The translations under genes and the position numbers were made by a program. DNA of 42,863 nt from Oscillospiraceae bacterium (GTDB taxonomy: Bacteria > Bacillota > Clostridia > Oscillospirales > Ruminococcaceae): assembly GCA_017460835.1 (NCBI GenBank), contig JAFUAD010000027.1, forward strand, positions 1 to 42,863, written 5' to 3'. The notes under the pieces were generated by a model, which ran no database searches, was not told where the DNA came from, and saw only the letters and a list, made by a program, of their open reading frames with translations. The stretch's first letter is position 1; each line of letters starts with the position of its first letter. Positions 1-7,690 of this stretch are shown here, piece after piece.

Positions 1-213
1 CGCTCCGCAGAGCGCGAAACTCCCCTAGCGTGCAAAGAGCTCGGCGGGCTTGGGAACCCCATGTTTGCCGAAGGCAAACTGCGCAGTTTCGCTTTGCGAA
101 ACATGGGCGATAGAGGTCCCCATTCCAAAATAGCATCCGCGCAGCGGATACCTTATAAACGCATAAAAGCTGCATTTGCGGAAATTTCGTTCATTCAAAC
201 GGGAGCGAATTAT
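1..213. other. Intergenic start of window, no gene seen
   Basis: No credible coding region is visible before the ferredoxin gene at 214. The stretch holds a small hairpin at the very start and a hairpin-rich repeat at 75-105 that recurs inverted at 22845-22875. The other subunits expected for a split glutamate synthase (amidotransferase and FMN-synthase parts) are not present here and would have to lie upstream of the window. Confidence 0.5.
75..105 (+). repeat. 31-bp hairpin-forming dispersed repeat, copy 1
   Basis: This 31-bp stretch is an exact reverse complement of 22845-22875. It contains two adjacent palindromes: AAACTGCGCAGTTT, and GTTTCGC/GCGAAAC around a short loop. The second copy lies inside a MITE-like element, so this is probably a fragment or relative of the same dispersed family. 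Only two copies occur in the window. Confidence 0.7.
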
Positions 214-657
214 ATGAAACGAATCTATGTAAAAGAGGAATGGTGCCTGGGGTGCCATCTGTGCGAATATAACTGCGCATTTGCCAATTCCGGCATGACG
301 GATATGGTCAAGGCGCTGCGCGGCAAAACGCTGTATCCGCGCATTCAGGTCGAGACCGACCGGAACGGCGTGACCTATGCCGTCTCCTGCCGGCACTGCA
401 CCGACCCGGTCTGCGTCAAGAGCTGCATCGCAGGGGCGCTCTCCAAGCGGGACGGCGTCATTGAGATCGACCATGACAAATGCGTCGGCTGCCTGACCTG
501 CGTGCTGGTATGTCCCTACGGCGCAGTCATCGAGGACGGCAGCGGCGTTGCGCAGAAATGTGAGCTGTGCATGAAGAATGCCTGCGGCGCGCCGGCGTGC
601 GTCAAGGGCTGCCCGAACGGTGCGATTGTCTATGAGGAAAGGGGAGAAGCGGAATGA
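214..657 (+). CDS. Polyferredoxin subunit, four [4Fe-4S] clusters (glutamate synthase-associated)
   Basis: A 147-residue HycB/DmsB-type electron-transfer protein. Four cysteine groups are visible in order: CLGCHLCEYNC near the N-terminus, CRHCTDPVCVKSC, CVGCLTCVLVC, and CELC...CGAPACVKGC, enough for four [4Fe-4S] clusters. The start at 214 is chosen because it follows a GGGAG ribosome site and gives the family N-terminus MKRIYVKEEWC; the frame is open further upstream but that part is the noncoding repeat region. Its stop overlaps the ATG of the FAD oxidoreductase (ATGA), and that gene abuts a GltB GXGXG-domain gene. In split (archaeal-type) glutamate synthases, such ferredoxin and FAD subunits feed electrons to the FMN-synthase subunit. 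The role is inferred from this neighbourhood. Cytoplasmic. Confidence 0.85.
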   Translation: MKRIYVKEEWCLGCHLCEYNCAFANSGMTDMVKALRGKTLYPRIQVETDRNGVTYAVSCRHCTDPVCVKSCIAGALSKRDGVIEIDHDKCVGCLTCVLVCPYGAVIEDGSGVAQKCELCMKNACGAPACVKGCPNGAIVYEERGEAE

Positions 658-1892
658 AGCGCTATGTCATTATCGGTAACGGCGTTGCGGCTGCGGGATG
701 TATCGAAGGCATCCGGAGCGTCGAGCAGGAGAGCGACATTACCGTCATCTCCGCGGAGCAGCATCCGGTATACTGCCGCCCGCTGATCTCCTATTATCTC
801 GAAAAAAAGACCGATTTGCAGCGTATGCATTACCGCGCACCGTCCTTTTATGCGGACAACGGCGTGAAGGTGCTCTACGGGAAGCGTGCGGTGAAAATCG
901 ACGCAGATACGCGGCAGATCACGCTCGACAGCGGCGAATCGCTGCCCTATGACGCGCTCTGCGACGCCTCCGGCTCCTCGCCGTTCGTGCCGCCGATGAA
1001 GGGGCTCGAAACCGTGAAAAAGCAGTTCACGTTCATGACGATCGACGACACGCTTGCGCTGGAGCAGGCGATCACGCCCGAAAGCCGCGTGCTCATCATC
1101 GGCGCGGGTCTGATCGGACTGAAATGCGCGGAGGGGCTGCACAGCCGCGTGAAGCAGATCACGGTCTGCGATCTGGCACCGCGGGTGCTGTCCTCCATTC
1201 TCGATGACAAATGCGCCGCGATGATGCAGCGCCGTCTCGAAGCAAACGGCATCGCCTTCCTGCTCGGCAACAGCGCAAAGGAATTCAAAGGAAATCTGGC
1301 GATCATGCAGAACGGCGAAACAGTGGAATTCGATGTGCTGGTGCTCGCGGTCGGCGTCCGGGCAAATACGGCGCTTATCAAGGAAGCGGGCGGCAATGTC
1401 AGCCGCGGAATTGCCGTGGATGATGCGTGCCGGACCAGTCTGCCGGATATCTATGCGGCGGGGGACTGCACGGAATATCACGATATTTCGTCCGATACGG
1501 TCAAGGTCATGGCGCTGATGCCGAATGCCTACATGCAGGGGCATACCGCGGGGGTCAATATGGCGGGCGGCACGGCCTCGTTTGACAATGCGATTCCGAT
1601 GAATTCCATCGGCTTCTTCGGGCTGCACTGCCACACCGCAGGCTCCCAGCCGGAGGGCTGCGAAATGTACGAAGAAGCGGACGAAACACATATCAAGCGG
1701 CTGTTTGTGAAGGATGACAGGCTCACGGGCTTCATGCTGATCGGGCAGACGCACCGCACCGGCATTTACACCGCGCTGATCCGCAGCCGGACACCGCTTT
1801 CGTCGGTTGATTTTGCGCGGCTGAAGATCGAGCCGCAGCTTGCGGCAATGGGAGAAGAATACCGGAACAATGTGCTGAAGGGGGCAGTCTGA
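654..1892 (+). CDS. FAD-dependent pyridine nucleotide-disulfide oxidoreductase (glutamate synthase-associated)
   Basis: A 412-residue flavoprotein of the Pyr_redox_2 (rubredoxin/nitrite reductase-like) family. The N-terminal FAD dinucleotide-binding motif is VIIGNGVAAAG at residues 5-15, a second Rossmann motif IIGAGLIGLKCAEG lies near residue 150 for NAD(P)H, and the FAD-contacting segment IYAAGDCTEYHD is near residue 270. It overlaps the ferredoxin stop by 4 bp and its own stop is followed immediately by the next ATG, so the three genes are translationally coupled. The likely job is to move electrons between NAD(P)H and the ferredoxin subunit for glutamate synthesis. No redox-active CxxC disulfide is evident. 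Pyridine nucleotide preference cannot be told from the sequence. Confidence 0.85.
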   Translation: MKRYVIIGNGVAAAGCIEGIRSVEQESDITVISAEQHPVYCRPLISYYLEKKTDLQRMHYRAPSFYADNGVKVLYGKRAVKIDADTRQITLDSGESLPYDALCDASGSSPFVPPMKGLETVKKQFTFMTIDDTLALEQAITPESRVLIIGAGLIGLKCAEGLHSRVKQITVCDLAPRVLSSILDDKCAAMMQRRLEANGIAFLLGNSAKEFKGNLAIMQNGETVEFDVLVLAVGVRANTALIKEAGGNVSRGIAVDDACRTSLPDIYAAGDCTEYHDISSDTVKVMALMPNAYMQGHTAGVNMAGGTASFDNAIPMNSIGFFGLHCHTAGSQPEGCEMYEEADETHIKRLFVKDDRLTGFMLIGQTHRTGIYTALIRSRTPLSSVDFARLKIEPQLAAMGEEYRNNVLKGAV

Positions 1893-2615
1893 ATGGAACT
1901 GAATGTATCGGAGATGAGCTTTTCCGAGGTCAATGAACAGATGCGGGCAGCAGCGGACAGCGAAATTACGCTGACGGGCTGCATCGGGCAGCGCTTCCTT
2001 GCGGCCGGAACCGGCGGAAAATATGTGAAGATCCGCGGAATCGCGGGCAATGCGCTCGGCGCATACCTCAACGGCTCGGTCATCGAGACCTTCGGGAATG
2101 CGCAGGATGCCGTCGGCGACACGATGAACGGGGGCGAGATCATCGTTCACGGCAACATCGGCGATGCGGCGGGCTATGCCATGCGCGGGGGTAAAATCTT
2201 CGTGCAGGGCAATGCCGGATACCGCGCGGGCATCCATATGAAGGCGTATCAGGACAAGGTGCCGGTCATGGTGATCGGCGGGCGGACAGGCAGCTTCCTC
2301 GGCGAATATCAGGCAGGCGGCATCATCATCGTGCTGGGGCTCTCCGGCGGCGAGCGCCCGATCGTCAGCAATTTCCCCTGTACCGGCATGCACGGGGGCA
2401 GGCTCTTCCTGCGCTCGGACTGCGCCGGAATCCACTTCCCGCATCAGGTGCATCACAGGGCGGCATCTGCGGAGGAGCTCGCGGAAATACGGGGATATAT
2501 CGAGGAATTCTGCGCGCATTTCGGCGGCGACCCCGATGAGATTCTGAACGCGCAGTTCACGCTTGTCACGCCGGACAGCGGCAACCCCTACCAGCAGATG
2601 TACGTTGCCAACTGA
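1893..2615 (+). CDS. Glutamate synthase GXGXG-domain subunit (GltB3-like)
   Basis: A 240-residue protein consisting of the C-terminal GXGXG beta-helix domain of glutamate synthase large subunit. The repeated Gly-rich turns are clear: GIAGNALGAYLNG, GNAQDAVGDTMNGGEI, GNIGDAAGYAMRGGKI, GNAGYRAGIHMK, GGRTGSFLGEYQAGG. In full-length GltB this domain is the structural spacer between the amidotransferase and FMN-synthase domains; in split systems it is a separate gene. The start directly follows the preceding stop (TGA then ATG). The C-terminal 50 residues form a helical extension (AEELAEIRGYIEEFC) common in this subfamily. The partner catalytic subunits are not in this window. Confidence 0.85.
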   Translation: MELNVSEMSFSEVNEQMRAAADSEITLTGCIGQRFLAAGTGGKYVKIRGIAGNALGAYLNGSVIETFGNAQDAVGDTMNGGEIIVHGNIGDAAGYAMRGGKIFVQGNAGYRAGIHMKAYQDKVPVMVIGGRTGSFLGEYQAGGIIIVLGLSGGERPIVSNFPCTGMHGGRLFLRSDCAGIHFPHQVHHRAASAEELAEIRGYIEEFCAHFGGDPDEILNAQFTLVTPDSGNPYQQMYVAN

Positions 2616-2630
2616 ACGGGGGCGGTGCAT

Positions 2631-4229
2631 ATGACAAAGTATATTTTTGTGACCGGCGGCGTGGTGTCCGGGCTCGGCAAGGGCATCACGGCGGCCTCGC
2701 TCGGCAGGCTGCTCAAAAGCCGCGGACTCAAGGTCGCCGCGCAGAAGCTCGACCCCTATATCAATGTTGATCCCGGCACGATGAGCCCCTATCAGCACGG
2801 CGAGGTCTATGTCACCGAGGACGGCGCGGAGACCGACCTCGACCTCGGCCACTATGAGCGCTTCATCGACGAGGACCTCAACCGCTTCTCCAACCTGACG
2901 ACCGGAAAGGTCTATGCGAATGTGCTGCACAAGGAGCGCCACGGCGAATACCTCGGCAGAACCGTGCAGATCATCCCGCACATCACTGACGAGATCAAGC
3001 GCTTCATTTACAGCGTCGGCGAAAAGGGCAATGCCGATGTCGTCATCACGGAGATCGGCGGCACGACCGGCGATATCGAGAGCCAGCCCTTCCTCGAAGC
3101 GATCCGCCAGCTCCGGACGGAGGTCGGGCGCGAGAATACGCTCTATATCCATGTGACGCTCGTGCCGTATCTTAAGGCTTCGGGCGAGCACAAATCCAAG
3201 CCGACGCAGCACTCCGTCAAGGAATTGCAGGGCTTCGGCATCTCGCCGGATATTATCGTGCTCCGCACCGACGAGCCGATCACAGACCGGAGCATTTTTA
3301 CAAAGATCGCGGGCTTCTGCAATGTCAAGCCGGACTGCGTCATCGAAAACCTGACGCTGCAAAGTCTCTATGAGGCGCCGCTGATGCTCGAACAAGCGCA
3401 TCTCTCCGAGATCGTCTGCCGCGAGCTGGATTTACAGACGCCCCCGCCTGATCTTTCCGAATGGGAGGCGCTCTGTCAGCGCATCCGGCAGCCGCGCAGG
3501 CAGGTCACGATCGCGCTCGTCGGAAAATATGTGCAGCTCCATGACGCCTATCTTTCGGTCGCCGAGGCGCTGCATCACGCGGGCTATCAGCTCGGCGCGG
3601 ATGTGCAGATCGACTGGATTGATTCGGAGCAGATCACAAACGAAAACGCTGCCGGAATTCTCGGCAGCGCAGACGGGATTCTGATTCCCGGCGGCTTCGG
3701 GCAGCGCGGGATCGAGGGCATGATTTCGGCGGCGCAGTATGCGCGGGAATCGGGGAAGCCGTTTCTCGGCATCTGCCTCGGCATGCAGATCGCGGTCATC
3801 GAATTTGCGCGGCACAAAGCGGGGATTCCCGATGCACATTCGGGAGAATTCGCGCCGCACTGTGAACACAAGGTCATCGACTTCATGGACGGGCAGTCCG
3901 ACAGCATCGACAAGGGCGGGACGCTCCGGCTCGGAAGCTGCCCCTGTGTCATCGCGCCGGACACGACGATGATGTGCTGCTACGGTCAGCCGCAAATCGC
4001 GGAGCGGCACCGCCACCGCTATGAATTCAACAACGCCTTCCGCGATGTGCTGACGGAAGCGGGGCTCTGCATCAGCGGCACCTCGCCGGACGGCAGTCTC
4101 GTCGAGACCGTCGAGCTGACGGCGCTGCCGTTTTATGTCGGGGTGCAGTATCATCCGGAATTCAAGAGCCGCCCGAATAAGCCGCATCCGCTGTTTCTGG
4201 GGCTGGTCAGGGCGGCATTGGGGGCATGA
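2631..4229 (+). CDS. pyrG: CTP synthase
   Basis: A 532-residue CTP synthase: UTP + ATP + glutamine to CTP. It starts [20 protein letters not shown], the standard N-terminus, so the ATG at 2631 is preferred over the in-frame GTG two codons upstream. The synthase domain carries the P-loop GLGKG and the Mg/UTP segment [11 protein letters not shown]. The C-terminal class I glutamine amidotransferase domain carries the nucleophile in [14 protein letters not shown] and the His/Glu pair in [12 protein letters not shown]. Length is normal. It sits 15 bp after the GltB3-like gene and 1 bp before purF, apparently in one operon. Confidence 0.97.
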   Translation: MTKYIFVTGGVVSGLGKGITAASLGRLLKSRGLKVAAQKLDPYINVDPGTMSPYQHGEVYVTEDGAETDLDLGHYERFIDEDLNRFSNLTTGKVYANVLHKERHGEYLGRTVQIIPHITDEIKRFIYSVGEKGNADVVITEIGGTTGDIESQPFLEAIRQLRTEVGRENTLYIHVTLVPYLKASGEHKSKPTQHSVKELQGFGISPDIIVLRTDEPITDRSIFTKIAGFCNVKPDCVIENLTLQSLYEAPLMLEQAHLSEIVCRELDLQTPPPDLSEWEALCQRIRQPRRQVTIALVGKYVQLHDAYLSVAEALHHAGYQLGADVQIDWIDSEQITNENAAGILGSADGILIPGGFGQRGIEGMISAAQYARESGKPFLGICLGMQIAVIEFARHKAGIPDAHSGEFAPHCEHKVIDFMDGQSDSIDKGGTLRLGSCPCVIAPDTTMMCCYGQPQIAERHRHRYEFNNAFRDVLTEAGLCISGTSPDGSLVETVELTALPFYVGVQYHPEFKSRPNKPHPLFLGLVRAALGA

Positions 4230-4230
4230 A

Positions 4231-5649
4231 ATGAATCATATCCACGAAGAATGCGGTGTGTTCGGCATCATGACGCCGCAGCCGGAGGAGCTTGCGCATC
4301 TGACCTACTGCGGGCTGTTTGCATTGCAGCACCGCGGGCAGGAGGGCGCGGGCATCTCCGTCAACGACGACGGCGTATTCACGACACACAAGGATCTGGG
4401 GCTGGTTGACCATGTGTTCACGCCGCAGGTGCTCAGCGGCTTTCCGCGGGGCAGAATGGCAGTCGGGCACACGCGCTACGGCACGACCGGCGGCAGCCAG
4501 CGCCGGAACTGTCAGCCGATGGAGGTCAATCACCAGAAGGGCAAGATGGCGCTGGTTCACAACGGCAACCTCAGCAATGCCGGCAGGCTGCGCAGTGTAC
4601 TAGAGCAGCGCGGCGCGATCTTCCACTCGACCAGCGACACCGAGATCATCGCCTATCTCATCACGCAGGCGCGGCTGCAAACCGATTCGATCGAGGATGC
4701 CGTCCGCCTTGCGATTCCGCAGCTTGAGGGCGCGTTTTCGCTGATTCTCATGTCCGCGCAGAAGCTCATTGCGGTGCGCGACCCCCACGGCTTCCGGCCG
4801 CTCTGCATCGGCAGGCTGCCGCGCGGCGGCTATGTGCTGGCCTCGGAGACCTGCGCGCTCACGGCCGTCGGAGCAGAGCCTGTGCGCGATGTCGAGGCGG
4901 GCGAAATGATCATTCTGACGGCGGACGGCGGGCTGCGCTCCGACCGGCGATACACCGGAACCGCGCCAAAGCGCACCTGCATTTTTGAGTATATCTATTT
5001 TGCGCGTCCGGATTCGGTTCTGGACGGCGTTTCCGTTCACGGCGCAAGAAAGAAGGCGGGCGCACTGCTCGCCGCGGCGCACCCGGCAGAGGCGGATGTC
5101 ATCATCGGCGTGCCGGACTCGGGACTCGATGCGGCACTCGGCTATGCGGAGGCCTCCGGCATCCCATACGGCATCGGGCTCATCAAGAACAAGTACATCG
5201 GGCGAACCTTCATCGTGCCGTCGCAGTCTGAGCGCGACAGCGGCGTACAGCTCAAGCTCAGCCCGATCCGCGAGACCGTCGCGGGGCGCCGCGTTGTGCT
5301 GATCGACGATTCGATCGTTCGCGGCACGACCAGCCGCAGGATTGTGACGCTGCTGCGCAATGCCGGCGCGAGGGAAATCCACATGCGGATCTCATCGCCG
5401 CCATTCCTGCATCCGTGCTATTACGGCACGGATATTGATTCTGAGGAAAACCTGATCGCATGTCATCATACCGTGCAGGAGATCGCGGAGATCATCGGGG
5501 CGGATTCGCTCGGCTTTCTGCCGGTTGAGACGCTGCCGCAGCTCTGCGGTTCGGCGGAAATCTGCACGGCATGCTTTACCGGCGAATACCCGACTGCCGT
5601 CGAGCAGGATGAGTCAAAGGATCGCTTTGAACGGAAAATTCACGGTTGA
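4231..5649 (+). CDS. purF: Amidophosphoribosyltransferase
   Basis: A 472-residue PurF, the first committed step of purine synthesis (PRPP + glutamine to phosphoribosylamine). The start at 4231 gives MNHIHEECGVFGI; Cys8 is the N-terminal nucleophile exposed after propeptide removal in the Bacillus-type enzyme. The Ntn domain continues with LQHRGQEGAGI and GHTRYGTTGG. The C-terminal phosphoribosyltransferase domain has the PRPP loop VVLIDDSIVRGTTSRR. Bacillus-type enzymes bind a [4Fe-4S] cluster through Cys residues in this part; several Cys are present near the C-terminus (CHHTV, CGSAEICTACF). It follows pyrG by 1 bp. The -35 box of the next promoter overlaps its stop codon. Confidence 0.96.
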   Translation: MNHIHEECGVFGIMTPQPEELAHLTYCGLFALQHRGQEGAGISVNDDGVFTTHKDLGLVDHVFTPQVLSGFPRGRMAVGHTRYGTTGGSQRRNCQPMEVNHQKGKMALVHNGNLSNAGRLRSVLEQRGAIFHSTSDTEIIAYLITQARLQTDSIEDAVRLAIPQLEGAFSLILMSAQKLIAVRDPHGFRPLCIGRLPRGGYVLASETCALTAVGAEPVRDVEAGEMIILTADGGLRSDRRYTGTAPKRTCIFEYIYFARPDSVLDGVSVHGARKKAGALLAAAHPAEADVIIGVPDSGLDAALGYAEASGIPYGIGLIKNKYIGRTFIVPSQSERDSGVQLKLSPIRETVAGRRVVLIDDSIVRGTTSRRIVTLLRNAGAREIHMRISSPPFLHPCYYGTDIDSEENLIACHHTVQEIAEIIGADSLGFLPVETLPQLCGSAEICTACFTGEYPTAVEQDESKDRFERKIHG

Positions 5650-5675
5650 CAAGCACCTGCGGCATGTGATATGAT
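5646..5675 (+). promoter_or_regulatory. Sigma-A promoter for the type I glutamine synthetase
   Basis: TTGACA at 5646-5651 and TATGAT at 5670-5675 with an 18-bp spacer. The -35 box overlaps the purF stop codon. Initiation would fall near 5682, leaving a leader of under 20 nt before the ATG at 5698. This also argues against the upstream in-frame ATG at 5671. Confidence 0.75.
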
Positions 5676-5697
5676 AGATGCGAAAGGATGTGGTGAT

Positions 5698-6924
5698 ATG
5701 CTGAGTGTTTCGCAGCGTGAGGCCGCGGAGCTGATCGGAAGCAGCGATATCAAATTTGTGCGCCTTGCCTTCTGTGATGTGTTCGGCGTGCAGAAGAATA
5801 TTTCCGTGCAGGCATCGGAGCTCGAACGGGCATTTGAACAGGGCATCGCATTTGATGCCTCGTCGATCGCGGGCTTCCGCGACCCTTCGCATTCCGATCT
5901 GTTCCTGTTTCCGGATCCGGAAACGGCGGTGCTGCTGCCGTGGCGCCCCTCAAGAGGCGGTGTTGCGCGGTTTTTCTGTGAGATCCGCAACCCGGACGGC
6001 ACGCCCTTTTCTGCGGACAGCCGATGTTATCTCGCCGATACCGAACGGCTGCTCTCGGAGCACGGGCTGCGCTGTGATATCGGCGCGGAATGCGAATTCT
6101 ATCTCTTTAAGCTCGATGAAAACGGGAATCCCACCGATATCCCGCTCGACCGCGCCGGATATTTTGATATTGCACCGGCGGACGGCGGCGAAAATATCCG
6201 CAGGGAAATCTGCCAGACGCTTGAGGCAATGGGCATTCAGCCCGAGCGCTCGCACCATGAGCAGGGGCCGGGGCAGAATGAGATCGACTTCCGGTACAGC
6301 AGCGCGCTCAGTGCCGCGGACAATGTCGTGACCTTCAAGCAGGTCGTCAGCACGGTCGCTGCGCGCAACGGGCTCTGGGCGTCGTTTGCGCCGAAGCCGC
6401 TCGCCGATGAGCCGGGAAACGGATTCCATATCAACTGCTCGATCGCGCAGGCGGATGTCCGCGCAGGTGTGAATGAAGCGCTGTTTCAGTCGTTCATGGC
6501 GGGGGTGCTGCTGCATACGCCGGAGATGACGGCTGTTCTGAATCCGCTCGGCGCGTCCTATGCGCGGCTCGGACGGGACAAGGCGCCCGGAAGGGTGTCG
6601 TGGTCGCCCTCGAACCGCTCGCAGCTCATCCGGATTCCCGCAGCAGATGTATCGCATCAGCGCATGGAGCTCCGCTCGCCGGACGCCTCTGCGAACCCGT
6701 ATCTCGCCTTTGCGCTCGTCATGCGCGCCGGGCTGGACGGCATCCTCCGGGAGCTGACGCCGCGGCCCTGCTGCAACGAAAATCTGACGGATGCGCCCGA
6801 CGAAATTGCGGCGCAGTATCCGGCGCTGCCTGCCGATCTGCATGCCGCAAGAAAACTCATGCGGGAGAGCAGCTTTATGCAGCAGTCGATGCCGGCGCAT
6901 CTGTTTGCGGCGTATACGGAGTGA
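5698..6924 (+). CDS. glnA: Glutamine synthetase, short type I
   Basis: A 408-residue GlnA-family protein, shorter than typical GSI (about 440-470 residues). The N-terminal beta-grasp contains DIKFVRLAFCDVFGVQKNI and the catalytic barrel contains IGAECEFYLF, GPGQNEIDFRYS, NRSQLIRIP and MELRSPDASANPYLAFAL. The usual SGMHxH/N segment is replaced by GNGFHINCSI, so substrate preference (ammonia plus glutamate versus other gamma-glutamyl acceptors) should not be taken for granted. The start at 5698 follows AAAGGA and lies downstream of the mapped promoter. It is followed 6 bp later by the ANTAR regulator, suggesting co-expression. No obvious adenylylation-site tyrosine context was seen. Confidence 0.88.
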   Translation: MLSVSQREAAELIGSSDIKFVRLAFCDVFGVQKNISVQASELERAFEQGIAFDASSIAGFRDPSHSDLFLFPDPETAVLLPWRPSRGGVARFFCEIRNPDGTPFSADSRCYLADTERLLSEHGLRCDIGAECEFYLFKLDENGNPTDIPLDRAGYFDIAPADGGENIRREICQTLEAMGIQPERSHHEQGPGQNEIDFRYSSALSAADNVVTFKQVVSTVAARNGLWASFAPKPLADEPGNGFHINCSIAQADVRAGVNEALFQSFMAGVLLHTPEMTAVLNPLGASYARLGRDKAPGRVSWSPSNRSQLIRIPAADVSHQRMELRSPDASANPYLAFALVMRAGLDGILRELTPRPCCNENLTDAPDEIAAQYPALPADLHAARKLMRESSFMQQSMPAHLFAAYTE

Positions 6925-6930
6925 GGCGCC

Positions 6931-7521
6931 ATGCTGACGCGCTTTGAACAAAAAGAGGTTTTTGTCATTTCCTCGAATGAGAATTTTCACCGCTATGTGC
7001 GGGAGAACCTGCCGGACGGCGATTTCACGGTCTCCGGCGGCGCGGGCTCCTGCACGGAGGCACGCCAAAAAATGATGGGCAGCCGATGTGCGGTCGTCCT
7101 CATCAACATTCCGCTCGCGGATGAATGCGGCACTGAGCTTGCGGGCGATCTGGCGGAAAATACCGCCTCCTCCGTCATTGCCGTTGTGAAAAACGAGCAG
7201 GAGCCGGAATACCGGCAGTCGCTGGAGCCCGCAGGCGTTTTTGTCCTCGGCAGGCCGTTTCCGCATTCCTCGTTTCATCAGGTGCTCTATGACGCTGCCT
7301 CGGCATATGCCCGCTCGCAGATCATGTCGCAGGAGAATCAGCGGCTTCAGATCAAGCTGATCGACCTGCGCATCGTCAACCGCGCCAAGTATGCGCTGAT
7401 CCGGTATCTCGGCATGACTGAGGAGCAGGCGCATCAGTATATCGAGCAGCAGGCGATGAACCAGCGGATCCCGAAGCGGACGGCTGCGGAAAATATCCTA
7501 AAAACCTATGAGAACCATTGA
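6931..7521 (+). CDS. ANTAR-domain antitermination protein with pseudo-receiver domain
   Basis: A 196-residue protein: an N-terminal response-regulator-like domain (about 8-125) and a C-terminal three-helix ANTAR RNA-binding domain (about 135-190; LIDLRIVNRAKYALIRYLGM...EEQAHQYIEQQAM). ANTAR proteins bind paired hexaloop hairpins and prevent transcription termination. The receiver lacks the standard phosphorylation chemistry: the phosphoacceptor position is Asn59 (VLINIPL), the N-terminal acidic pair is SSN, and the conserved Lys before Pro is Arg108. It therefore probably responds to a protein partner or ligand rather than to phosphorylation. It is encoded between two glutamine synthetase genes, immediately upstream of a leader that fits its expected target. 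Confidence 0.88.
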   Translation: MLTRFEQKEVFVISSNENFHRYVRENLPDGDFTVSGGAGSCTEARQKMMGSRCAVVLINIPLADECGTELAGDLAENTASSVIAVVKNEQEPEYRQSLEPAGVFVLGRPFPHSSFHQVLYDAASAYARSQIMSQENQRLQIKLIDLRIVNRAKYALIRYLGMTEEQAHQYIEQQAMNQRIPKRTAAENILKTYENH

Positions 7522-7568
7522 GGATTCATGGGCAAACTGTAAAACTTTGTGAAATTCTTGTCAAACTC

Positions 7569-7597
7569 TTGACAATCGACGCAAAATATGCTATGAT
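7569..7597 (+). promoter_or_regulatory. Sigma-A promoter for glnN
   Basis: TTGACA at 7569-7574 and TATGAT at 7592-7597 with a 17-bp spacer. Transcription would start near 7604, directly before the antiterminator/terminator leader. Confidence 0.85.
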
Positions 7598-7606
7598 GTG
7601 ATACAG

Positions 7607-7662
7607 AAAACAGCAACGGCGCTGTTTCGGGATGATTCCCGTACTGCCGTTGCTGTTTTTTT
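7607..7662 (+). promoter_or_regulatory. ANTAR-type antiterminator / terminator switch upstream of glnN
   Basis: Hairpin P1 has a 7-bp stem, AAACAGC (7608-7614) with GCTGTTT (7621-7627), and a hexaloop AACGGC with A at position 1 and G at position 4, the ANTAR-RNA signature. Hairpin P2 is CGGG (7628-7631) with CCCG (7638-7641) and loop ATGATT, which has A1 but not G4. The 14-bp terminator stem pairs 7607-7620 with 7646-7659 and is followed by a T run ending at 7662. P1 and the terminator share the same left arm, so they exclude each other. A protein that stabilises P1/P2 would allow read-through into glnN. Confidence 0.8.
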
Positions 7663-7690
7663 GTTTATTGCAAAGAAAGGATGTAGAATT

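Noticed and set aside
630-3401. Minus-strand open frame of 923 codons opposite the glutamate synthase and pyrG genes
   Set aside because: It is antisense to three well-supported genes, has no recognisable domains and a composition typical of GC-rich shadow frames.
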